Shown: positions 8,427 through 15,524 of the stretch, piece after piece
Numbering within the stretch: position 1 is the first letter of the stretch
Layout: each line of letters opens with the position of its first letter
Assembly: GCF_000802305.1 (NCBI RefSeq)
Contig: NZ_JTDK01000006.1
Coordinates: 744,001 to 808,000 of the forward strand
Reading direction: 5' to 3'
DNA length: 64,000 nucleotides
Source of the DNA: Microbacterium mangrovi
GTDB lineage: Bacteria > Actinomycetota > Actinomycetes > Actinomycetales > Microbacteriaceae
The notes under the pieces: model-generated
Databases searched by the model: none
Seen by the model: the letters and a program-made list of their open reading frames with translations, nothing else
What the model was told of the DNA's origin: nothing
Position numbers and translations under genes: made by a program

Positions 8427-8936
8427 ATGACCACGGACTCCGGGTCGAGCATCGACCTCGCCGCCATCCCCGTGACCACCCTGCGGGGTCAGAACACCAC
8501 GTTCGGCGACCTCGTGGACGGGCGCGCCGCGCTCGTCGTCAACGTCGCCTCCCGCTGCGGGCTCGCCCCGCAGTACGAAGTGCTCGAACAGCTCCAGCGC
8601 CGCTACGCCGACCGCGGCTTCACCGTCGTCGGCTTCCCGAGCAACCAGTTCCTGCAGGAGCTCAGCACGGCGGAGAAGATCGAGGAGTACTGCTCGGCGA
8701 CCTGGGGCGTGACGTTCCCGATGACCGAGAAGGTCCGCGTCAACGGGAAGAACGCCCACCCGATCTACCAGCGGCTGACCACGGTGCCCGGCGAGGACGG
8801 CAAGGCCGGCCGCATCACCTGGAACTTCGAGAAGTTCGTCATCAGCCCGAGCGGACACGTGACGCGCTTCAGCCCGCGGACCGAACCCGACGCCCCCCAG
8901 GTCATCGCAGCGATCGAGGCCGCGCTGCCGGAGTGA
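8427..8936 (+). CDS. Glutathione peroxidase family (thiol) peroxidase
   Basis: 169 aa cytosolic thiol peroxidase reducing organic or hydrogen peroxides. Peroxidatic C44 in NVASRCGL; the usual second motif GFPCNQF reads GFPSNQF, so that cysteine is Ser; C89 in EEYC occupies the place of the resolving cysteine of thioredoxin-dependent members; WNFEKF supplies Trp/Asn of the tetrad. Actinobacteria of this group use mycothiol and thioredoxin, so glutathione itself is unlikely as reductant. ATG follows AAAGGA. It is 28 bp downstream of the OhrR-like regulator, so it is probably peroxide-induced. Confidence 0.9.
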   Translation: MTTDSGSSIDLAAIPVTTLRGQNTTFGDLVDGRAALVVNVASRCGLAPQYEVLEQLQRRYADRGFTVVGFPSNQFLQELSTAEKIEEYCSATWGVTFPMTEKVRVNGKNAHPIYQRLTTVPGEDGKAGRITWNFEKFVISPSGHVTRFSPRTEPDAPQVIAAIEAALPE

Positions 8937-8940
8937 CGCC

Positions 8941-8964
8941 GGGGCGCCGGGGCGCCGGGGCGCC
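8941..8964. repeat. Tandem GGGGCGCC repeat, three copies, between convergent genes
   Basis: Three perfect head-to-tail copies of the 8-mer GGGGCGCC lie between the convergent peroxidase and SDR stops. GGCGCC is self-complementary, so the tract can fold in many registers and may serve as a crude bidirectional terminator. Confidence 0.4.
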
Positions 8965-8974
8965 GGCGCGATGA

Positions 8975-9871
8975 TCAGGGCGTCGGCATCCCGCCGGTGA
9001 CGGCGAGCGTCTCGCCGACCACATAGCTGGATTCCGCCGAGGCCAGGAAGACGTAGGCCGGGGCGAGCTCGGCCGGCTGGCCGGGGCGACCGATCGCCGT
9101 CTGCGATCCGAAGTCCGGCAGCTTCTCGGGCGGTTGTCCGGCGCTGGGCTGCAGCGGCGTCCAGATGGGGCCCGGGGCGACCGCATTGACCCGGATCCCG
9201 CGGGGCGCAAGCTGCTGGGCGAGCGCCTTCGTGAACGCGTTGATCGCCGCCTTGGTCGTCGCGTAGTCGACGAGCAGCTCACTGGGCAGGTACGCCTGCA
9301 CCGATGTCGTGTTGATGATCGTGGCGCCCGGCCCCAGATGCGCCAGCGCCGCCTTGGTGAGCCAGAACATCGCGTAGATGTTGGTCTTCATCGTGAGGTC
9401 GAACTGGTCATCGGGAAGGTCGGCGAGGTCTTTGCAGAAGATCTGCTTGCCGGCGTTGTTGACGAGGATGTCGATGCCCCCGAACTCCTCCACCGCGCGC
9501 CGGACCACCTCATCGCAGAATGCCCGGTCGGTCAGGTCTCCGGGGATGAGCACGGCCCGGCGCCCCACGTCGCGGATCAGCTCGGCGATCCTGCCGGCAT
9601 CCTCCTCTTCGGACGGCAGGTAGACGAGGGCGACGTCCGCGCCCTCGCGCGCGAACGCGATCGCCGCCGCTGCTCCGATCCCGGAGTCGCCGCCCGTCAC
9701 GATCGCGCGTCGTCCCTCCAACCGAGAAGAGCCCGCGTAGCTGCCCTCGCCGTGGTCGGCGGGCGGCTCCAGCTCGCTGTCCCGCCCGGGTTCGGGCACC
9801 TGCCGTTCCGGCGGTCGGATGTGCGGATAGCGGTCGACCGGGTTGTCGAACGTGTACTGGGTCTCGGGCAT
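8975..9871 (-). CDS. General-stress SDR-family oxidoreductase (YghA/YhdF type)
   Basis: 298 aa classical SDR with the N-terminal extension of stress-associated members: residues 1-50 contain VDRYPHIRPPERQVPEPG. Cofactor motif TGGDSGIG near residue 60, NNAG, then catalytic Ser in NTTSVQAY and YATTK (Tyr/Lys). ATG follows AGGAGGAACC; the longer upstream reading lacks this signal. Known relatives are general-stress oxidoreductases with undefined carbonyl substrates. It sits with YciE/DUF892 and other stress genes. Alone on its strand and convergent with the peroxidase. Confidence 0.9.
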   Translation of the reverse strand: MPETQYTFDNPVDRYPHIRPPERQVPEPGRDSELEPPADHGEGSYAGSSRLEGRRAIVTGGDSGIGAAAAIAFAREGADVALVYLPSEEEDAGRIAELIRDVGRRAVLIPGDLTDRAFCDEVVRRAVEEFGGIDILVNNAGKQIFCKDLADLPDDQFDLTMKTNIYAMFWLTKAALAHLGPGATIINTTSVQAYLPSELLVDYATTKAAINAFTKALAQQLAPRGIRVNAVAPGPIWTPLQPSAGQPPEKLPDFGSQTAIGRPGQPAELAPAYVFLASAESSYVVGETLAVTGGMPTP

Positions 9872-10065
9872 GGTTCCTCCTTCTCGTCGGTTGGCCGACG
9901 CTACGGGCGACCACGGCCGCCCGGCAGGGGGCTTGACAAAGAAGCAGGGGCCCCGCTCGCTGTCAAGGGCCTCGTCGCCGCGGCATCCCGATCCCGACGA
10001 TCGGCGCATGACGACGGGTCCCGACGCCGCGCGATGAGCCGGGGATGCCGAAGAAGGAGGCCGTG

Positions 10066-10392
10066 ATGCCGGAAGATCGAAAGTCCCGTCCGGGGGTCAG
10101 GCATCAGGCACGGACCCGGGTCATCGTCATGGCCGCCGGCGGCGGCGCGGTGGGTGCGGCGGCGGCGCTCCTGGGTGCGCAGGCGAACGCACCGGTCATC
10201 GGGTGGGATGCGTGGACGGTCGGAATGACCTTCCAGGTCTCCGACACGGACCTGCGCAACCGCACGATCCGCGGGGTCGTGCTGAAGCACATGCTGCTGT
10301 CGTACCTGTTCGGATCAGTCATCCTCGCCACGACGGTGAACCTGGTCGTCGGTCTGTCCACGTCGTCGGGCGGGGGCGGCGGAGGCGGGTGA
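10066..10392 (+). CDS. DUF1345-type membrane protein with large internal deletion
   Basis: 108 aa. The N-terminus looks like the first membrane segment of a DUF1345 protein ([20 protein letters not shown], then IGWDAWTVG). It joins directly to the family's C-terminal signature, [20 protein letters not shown] followed by a last membrane helix ([18 protein letters not shown]). Normal members are about 210-220 aa with several helices between these parts, so roughly half the protein is missing in frame. It keeps a good AAGGAGG ribosome-binding site and open frame, so it may still be made. Ends with a Ser/Gly tail (seven Gly). Confidence 0.6.
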   Translation: MPEDRKSRPGVRHQARTRVIVMAAGGGAVGAAAALLGAQANAPVIGWDAWTVGMTFQVSDTDLRNRTIRGVVLKHMLLSYLFGSVILATTVNLVVGLSTSSGGGGGGG

Positions 10393-10475
10393 GCCCGAGG
10401 CGGGTTTGTCAAGGGGGAAGAATCGGCCCGGCCCGGGTGCGAGTCTCGCCTGACCCAACAGAAAGGCGGATGTGC

Positions 10476-10961
10476 ATGTTCGAGCACTTCGACACCCCCC
10501 AGGAACTGTTCGAGTACCGACTCGGGTCCGCGCTGAGCATGGAGGAGGACTCGCTCCAGATGCTCGGCGAGCTCGAAGAAGCGGCGCACTCCTCGGAGCT
10601 CAAGGCGATGTTCCGCCACCACGCGGGCGAGACGCGTCAGCAGATCGAGAACCTTCAGGCGGTCTGCTCCGAGCTCGGCCTGTCGGCCGACCTGGAGCCG
10701 AGCCAGACGACGAAGGGACTCGCGAAAGAGGGCAGCGCGCTGATTCGCAAGAGCGGCGACAACCTCGTCGACTCGGTGGCCGTCGCCGCAGCGCTCGGCA
10801 CCGAGCACTACGAGATCGCCGCCTACGAGGCCCTCATCGCGGCCGCGGAAGGCATGGGCCAGACGAGGGTCGTGGACCTGCTCCGGGCCAACCTCGCACA
10901 GGAGCAGCACACGAGCGAAGAGCTGGTCGCCAAGGCGAAGCAGTACGCGATGGCGGTCTGA
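10476..10961 (+). CDS. YciE/DUF892-family ferritin-like protein
   Basis: 161 aa four-helix ferritin-like protein. DTPQELFEYRLGSALSMEED, LKAMFRHHAGETRQQIENL and the EHYEIAAYEAL helix place Glu/His metal ligands as in YciE. Such proteins bind iron and are made under osmotic, oxidative or envelope stress. ATG at 10476 is preferred (GAAAGG about 9 bases upstream); another ATG two codons earlier is too close to the Shine-Dalgarno. Followed by a strong hairpin terminator, so this is the end of a transcript. Neighbours are other stress proteins. Confidence 0.85.
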   Translation: MFEHFDTPQELFEYRLGSALSMEEDSLQMLGELEEAAHSSELKAMFRHHAGETRQQIENLQAVCSELGLSADLEPSQTTKGLAKEGSALIRKSGDNLVDSVAVAAALGTEHYEIAAYEALIAAAEGMGQTRVVDLLRANLAQEQHTSEELVAKAKQYAMAV

Positions 10962-10969
10962 CCGGATCC

Positions 10970-11005
10970 GGGGCCCCGGCGGGCGGACGCACCCGCCGGG
11001 GCCCC
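10970..11005 (+). terminator. Strong GC hairpin terminator after the YciE gene
   Basis: Perfect 14-bp inverted repeat GGGGCCCCGGCGGG / CCCGCCGGGGCCCC with an 8-base loop, starting 9 bp after the stop codon. No U-tract, as is usual in very GC-rich actinobacteria. Confidence 0.8.
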
Positions 11006-11128
11006 GCCGCGTCTGCGACCCGGGCACGAAACCCGACCAGCAGACCCCGACGCGCGTGATTGTGCACCGCTTCACCGCCTTCTGCAAGACCCTCGCGACA
11101 ATCCGCCGGCGGGTTCCACGATGACCCC

Positions 11129-12142
11129 ATGAGAGTGCTGATCTGGCACGTGCACGCAGGCTACGCGACCTGCCTGGTGCAGGGATCGCACCAGTATCTG
11201 ATCCCCGTCGACGAGGAGCGGTCCGAATGGGGACGCGGGCTGGCCGGCCGCCGCTGGCCGCACGCCCATGAGGTGGATTCCTCCGCGTTGCGCGACGAGG
11301 AGATCGACGTCGTCGTGCTGCAGCGACCGGAGGAGATCGCACTCACCGAGCGGCTGACCGGGCGCGTCCCCGGCCGGGACCTTCCCGCGGTGTACCTCGA
11401 GCCCGACGCCCCGTGGCCGTCGGCGGTCGGGTCGCGGCATCCCCTCGCCGAGCAGACCCGCATCCCGATCGTCCACGTCACGCACTTCAACCGACTGTTC
11501 TGGGACTGCGGGCGCGCGGCGACCACCGTGATCGAGCACGGTGTCCCGGACCCCGGGGATCGCTACACCGGCGAGCTGCGCCGGATCGCCGCCGTCGTGA
11601 ACGAGCCGTCCCGCCGCAGCCGGGTCGTGGGCGCAGACCTGCTGCCGCAGTTCGGCAGGATCGCCCCGGTCGACCTCTACGGCATCGGCGCGGACCGGTT
11701 CTGCGACGAGCTCGCTCCCGGGTCGGACGTCTGCGCGGGCGGCGATCTCGCACCCGGGCGGCTGGTCCACGAGCTGCCGCGCCGGCGGCTGTACCTGCAC
11801 CCGAGTCGCTGGACCTCGCTCAGCCTGTCGCTGCTGGAGGCGATGGCGCTCGGGATGCCGGTGATCGCCGTCGCCGCCACCGAGGCGTCCCGGGCGGTGC
11901 CACCCGGGGCAGGCGTTCTGTCCGCGGACGTCGACGAACTCGTCCGTGCGGCGCGCACCTTCCTCGACGACCCGGACCTCGCGCGCGAAGCAGGCACCCG
12001 CGCCCGCGAGCACGTGCTCGCCCGCTACGGGCTGGAACGGTTCCTGGCGCGGTGGGACGAGGTGCTCGCCGGGGTCGTCGAGACGGTCGGCGAGAGCGCG
12101 GACCTCGTCGCCGCAGGATCGACGGAAGCGGGAACACCCTGA
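11129..12142 (+). CDS. Glycosyltransferase family 4-like protein
   Basis: 337 aa. Begins MRVLIWHVHAGYATCLVQG, a short Rossmann-type first strand, and ends with the GT-B C-terminal donor-site block: LYLHPSRWTSLSLSLLEAMA, GMPVIAVAATEA, PPGAGVL and a final DDPDLAREAG helix. ExxLLEAMALGMP carries the glutamate that in GT4 enzymes contacts the nucleotide sugar. The acceptor is unknown. In related genomes this gene type sits beside stress genes, as here. Single gene between terminators. Confidence 0.75.
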   Translation: MRVLIWHVHAGYATCLVQGSHQYLIPVDEERSEWGRGLAGRRWPHAHEVDSSALRDEEIDVVVLQRPEEIALTERLTGRVPGRDLPAVYLEPDAPWPSAVGSRHPLAEQTRIPIVHVTHFNRLFWDCGRAATTVIEHGVPDPGDRYTGELRRIAAVVNEPSRRSRVVGADLLPQFGRIAPVDLYGIGADRFCDELAPGSDVCAGGDLAPGRLVHELPRRRLYLHPSRWTSLSLSLLEAMALGMPVIAVAATEASRAVPPGAGVLSADVDELVRAARTFLDDPDLAREAGTRAREHVLARYGLERFLARWDEVLAGVVETVGESADLVAAGSTEAGTP

Positions 12143-12155
12143 CGATCTCGCGCGC

Positions 12156-12362
12156 TCACCCCTCCGCGAACTCGACGAGGGCGACGGACACGCCGGGGGT
12201 GATGAGCAGGAGGCTCTGCGAGCGGCCGCCATGGCCGTCGTAGGCCTGCACCCACCCGGGCATCCCGGACAGGAGGATGCCGTCGATCTCGGCCTGCACG
12301 TCCGCCACACTGCGGCCGGCGATCGTGAACGACTGCCCTCCGAACAACATCTCGACGCTCAT
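12156..12362 (-). CDS. Small conserved-looking hypothetical protein (68 aa)
   Basis: 68 aa, mixed alpha/beta composition, no membrane segment: GGQSFTIAGRSVADVQAEID then GWVQAYDGHGGRSQSLLLITPGVSVALVEF. Looks like a small beta-sheet domain. Ends 13 bp from the convergent glycosyltransferase gene. Weak ribosome-binding site (GGGGG). I do not recognise a family. Coding status is supported by codon composition and clean boundaries, not by homology. Confidence 0.55.
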   Translation of the reverse strand: MSVEMLFGGQSFTIAGRSVADVQAEIDGILLSGMPGWVQAYDGHGGRSQSLLLITPGVSVALVEFAEG

Positions 12363-12566
12363 CGCGGAACCCCCGTCGAGGCCGGCCCATCGACGGCCTC
12401 AGTGTCACGTTACCCAGTCTTGCTCCGGCGCGGGCGGGGATTCGCAACCTGTCCAGGGAACTGCGCGATCGGGCACCGGCGGTCCATATTCCGTTCGCTC
12501 GCGCACGTCAAGGCCCTCCTGCCGGCGGCCGGGCGATGCCATCTTCGGAGCATCGAGAGGAGTCGC

Positions 12567-13613
12567 ATGAGCATTGCGCAGACCCACCCGGTCGGCATCC
12601 ACGGCATCACGGCACGGGGGCCGCTCAGTTCCGCTCTGCTTCGGGACCTGAACGGAGAGCCCGACGTCGACCTCGCGGAAGCCGCGGCGAAGGCGGTCGA
12701 GTCCACGGACGACATCCTCCGCGACGGAGACATCCAGCTCGCCCTCTTCACCCTGTACGCGCTCGCCTACGGGTCCATCCCGACGCTGGACGCCCGGCGC
12801 GAGTGGGACGGCCGGCTGCTCGAAGTCCGGGCGACGCTCGAGCACGCGTTCGAGCAGGCGATCCGCCGTGCCGTGCCGCACCACCCGCTGCCGGAGCCCA
12901 CCGTCGGGGCGGTGGCGTCGACGCTGTTCGCGGTGACGTCCGAAGACACGGGCTCGAGTCTGACGCGGTTCCTGGCGAAGAAGGCGACGCGGGAACAGGC
13001 CCTGGAGTTCCTCGTGCTCCGGTCGATCTACACGCTGCGCGAAGCCGACCCGCACTCCTGGGCCATCCCGCGGCTGCGCGGGCGGGCGAAGGCGGCGCTG
13101 GTGGAGATCCAGGCCGACGAATACGGCGGGGGCCGCGCCGACCGCGTGCACGCCGAGATCTTCGCGAAGTCGATGCGAGGAGCCGGGCTCGACGAGCGGT
13201 ACGGCGCGTACGTGGATGTCGTCCCGGCCGTGACGCTGGCGTCTTTGAACATGATGTCCATGTTCGGGCTCAACCGGCGCCTGGTCGGGGCGATCGTCGG
13301 GCACCTGGCCGCGTTCGAGATGACGTCGTCGATCCCGAACCGGCTGTACGGCGACGGGCTGCGCCGACTGGGGTTCGGCGAGGACGTCACGGACTACTTC
13401 GACGAGCACGTCGAAGCGGACGCGGTGCACGAGCAGATCGCCGGACGCGACCTCGCCGGCGCACTCGCAGAGGACCACCCGGAACTCCTGCCCGACATCC
13501 TGTTCGGCGCGGTGGCCTGCCTGACGGTGGACAGCCTCGTCGCGGAGCACGTGCTCGAGTGCTGGCAGAGCGGTCGATCCGCTCTGGTGGGTGCGGACGG
13601 AGAAGCGACATGA
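12567..13613 (+). CDS. Haem-oxygenase-like iron-containing redox enzyme family protein
   Basis: 348 aa helical protein of the haem-oxygenase-like diiron (HDO) superfamily. Candidate metal residues lie in the C-terminal half: EIQADEYGGG (Glu/Asp), then YFDEHVEADAVHE (His/Glu/His). Known superfamily members perform oxidative chemistry on fatty acids or amino acids, so a non-haem diiron oxidase is plausible. GAGAGGAG precedes the ATG. Its TGA overlaps the ATG of the CDGSH gene, which could supply electrons or a cluster. The YbdK-type ligase follows. Reaction unknown. Confidence 0.75.
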   Translation: MSIAQTHPVGIHGITARGPLSSALLRDLNGEPDVDLAEAAAKAVESTDDILRDGDIQLALFTLYALAYGSIPTLDARREWDGRLLEVRATLEHAFEQAIRRAVPHHPLPEPTVGAVASTLFAVTSEDTGSSLTRFLAKKATREQALEFLVLRSIYTLREADPHSWAIPRLRGRAKAALVEIQADEYGGGRADRVHAEIFAKSMRGAGLDERYGAYVDVVPAVTLASLNMMSMFGLNRRLVGAIVGHLAAFEMTSSIPNRLYGDGLRRLGFGEDVTDYFDEHVEADAVHEQIAGRDLAGALAEDHPELLPDILFGAVACLTVDSLVAEHVLECWQSGRSALVGADGEAT

Positions 13614-13804
13614 GCGACCGGCCGACGATCAGCCCGTATCCGGACGGTCCCCTGATCGTCCGCGGCGACGTGGAGCTCGTGACCGCGGACGGCACCCCCA
13701 TCGCCGCGCGCCGGCGCACGGTCGCGCTGTGCCGCTGCGGGATGTCGACGATCAAACCGTTCTGCGACGGCACCCACAAGGTGACCGGATTCAAAGCCGA
13801 GTAG
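13610..13804 (+). CDS. CDGSH iron-sulfur domain protein
   Basis: 64 aa, essentially one CDGSH domain. Ligand pattern CRCG.......FCDGTH gives the three cysteines and one histidine of a [2Fe-2S] cluster; the preceding part (PLIVRGDVELVTADG) is the small beta sheet. These proteins are redox-active and transfer clusters or electrons. Starts with an ATG inside the stop of the haem-oxygenase-like gene, so the two are coupled and probably function together. Confidence 0.9.
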   Translation: MSDRPTISPYPDGPLIVRGDVELVTADGTPIAARRRTVALCRCGMSTIKPFCDGTHKVTGFKAE

Positions 13805-13824
13805 CGCGGGCCGGAGGTCGCACC

Positions 13825-14946
13825 GTGAGCACGACGTTCGGGATCGAAGAGGAGTTCATGCTCCTCGATCCGGCGAGCCTCCGGCCCGTCGAGCTGGGGC
13901 CGGAGGCCGTCGACGACCTCGGCGGGTCGGACTCGGGTGCGGTCGCCCGGGAGTTCTTCCGCTCGCAGGTGGAGTTCGCGACCCCGGTGTGCGAATCCTT
14001 CGCCGAGGCACGCGCGGCGCTGCTCGGGTTCCGCCGGCGACTCGGATGCTGGGCGGCGGCCGCCGGAGTGGTGGCGGCCGGGACCGGCACCCCGTTCCGG
14101 CCGGGGCCCGCGGCGATGGTCAGCGCGGACGAGCGGTACGAGCGCATCGCGTCGGACATCGGCGGCCTGGCCGGCGACCACCAGATCAACGGGCTGCACG
14201 TCCACGTCGGGATCCCCGACCGAGACGCCGGCATCCGGGCCTCGAACGCTCTGCGACCCTGGCTCCCGGTGCTCCTCGCGCTGTCCGGGAACTCCCCGTT
14301 CTGGAACGCCCGCGAGACCGGGTACGACAGCTGGCGAGCCATCCACTCGCGGCGGTGGACCACCAACGGCATCCCGCCACGCTTCCGGGACGCCGCCGAG
14401 TACGATCGGGCATTCGAGGCGCTGATGGGCATCGGGGCGACCTCGGATGCCGGCGCCCTCAACTGGGTCGTCCGCCTCTCGGCTCGGTTCCCGACCGTCG
14501 AAGTCCGGATCTGCGACGCGCAGCTGGACGCGTCGTCCTCGGCGGCGCTGGCCGCGATCGTCCGCGCTCTGGTCACGGCGGGTCTCCGTGGCGACGAACC
14601 GGGCACGCTCACGGATCAGTTCGCGGATGCCGCGCTGTGGCACGCGGCCCGGGACGGCGTCGGGGGCATGCTGGTCCACCCGCTCTCCGGACGACTCGCA
14701 CCGGCCGGGGAGGTGCTCCGCGCCCTCCACGACCACATCGCTCCCGCGCTGCTCGGCGGCGGCGAAACCTGCGCCGTGGAAAGGCTGCTCGAACGCCGCG
14801 TCAGCGGCGCGCAGCTGCAGCGTGCGGCGCGCCGACGCGGCACGGGTGCCTTGGCGGCCCTCTACCGTGAGCGACTCGCCGGCGTGGGCGACGAGGCGCC
14901 GGCCGAACCCGCTCGGCCCCCTGCTGTCAAGGGCCTCCCGAGCTGA
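13825..14946 (+). CDS. Carboxylate-amine ligase, YbdK family (glutamate-cysteine-ligase-like)
   Basis: 373 aa ATP-grasp-related GCS2-type ligase. FGIEEEFMLLD at the N-terminus carries the acidic metal-binding residues; LHVHVGIPD and NSPFWNARETGYDSWRAIHS are characteristic. E. coli YbdK has weak glutamate-cysteine ligase activity; here the partner genes suggest an amide product that is then oxidised, or a thiol-related role. Starts at GTG after GGAGG (7 bases). It is 20 bp after the CDGSH gene in the same direction, so probably one operon with the haem-oxygenase-like enzyme. Confidence 0.85.
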   Translation: MSTTFGIEEEFMLLDPASLRPVELGPEAVDDLGGSDSGAVAREFFRSQVEFATPVCESFAEARAALLGFRRRLGCWAAAAGVVAAGTGTPFRPGPAAMVSADERYERIASDIGGLAGDHQINGLHVHVGIPDRDAGIRASNALRPWLPVLLALSGNSPFWNARETGYDSWRAIHSRRWTTNGIPPRFRDAAEYDRAFEALMGIGATSDAGALNWVVRLSARFPTVEVRICDAQLDASSSAALAAIVRALVTAGLRGDEPGTLTDQFADAALWHAARDGVGGMLVHPLSGRLAPAGEVLRALHDHIAPALLGGGETCAVERLLERRVSGAQLQRAARRRGTGALAALYRERLAGVGDEAPAEPARPPAVKGLPS

Positions 14947-15000
14947 CGCGCGGACGCCGACCATCGACGCAGACCGACCCAGCACCGGAAGCGGAGTGCG

Positions 15001-15498
15001 ATGCAAGATCCCGGGACTCAGAACGACGGACGCGGGGAGACGCCCAATGAGCGCGCGGACCGCAACTGGCAGGAACTCGTGCAGGAGCTCCGCGTCACCC
15101 AGACGGGGTCGCAGATCCTGTCGGGCTTTCTGCTGACCGTCGCCTTCCAGCAGTCCTTCCACTCCCTCCTTCCGTATCAGAAGACCGTCTACCTGGTCCT
15201 CGTCCTGCTGGCGGCTGGGACGACGGTGCTCGGGATGATGCCGGTCGCCGTCCATCGCGCGCTCTTCCGTCGGCGGCGCAAGTCCAGCCTCGTCACCCTC
15301 ACCAACCGGCTGCTGGTGTTCACCGTCGTGCTGGTGGCCACCCTGACGACGGGCGTCGTGTTCTTCCTCTTCGACGTGGTCGCCTCGCTCGCCGCCGGGA
15401 TCATCGCCGCCGCGGTCGTCGCCGTCGCCATGGGGGTATGGCTGCTGATGTTCCCGCTGTCCCTGCGTGACGACCCCGTCGAAGACGAACGCCGCTGA
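15001..15498 (+). CDS. DUF6328-type integral membrane protein
   Basis: 165 aa with a soluble N-terminal 25 residues rich in charged amino acids, the ELRVTQTGSQILSGFLLTVAF motif typical of this family, then four membrane helices (about 40-58, 63-82, 100-122, 126-148). Relatives are often labelled putative sodium:proton antiporter, but that is not established. The ATG lies 54 bp after the ligase gene in the same orientation. Basic loop RRRRKSS between helices 2 and 3 would be cytoplasmic. Confidence 0.75.
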   Translation: MQDPGTQNDGRGETPNERADRNWQELVQELRVTQTGSQILSGFLLTVAFQQSFHSLLPYQKTVYLVLVLLAAGTTVLGMMPVAVHRALFRRRRKSSLVTLTNRLLVFTVVLVATLTTGVVFFLFDVVASLAAGIIAAAVVAVAMGVWLLMFPLSLRDDPVEDERR

Positions 15499-15524
15499 TC
15501 CGGACGACGGTAAGGAGCGAAGAC

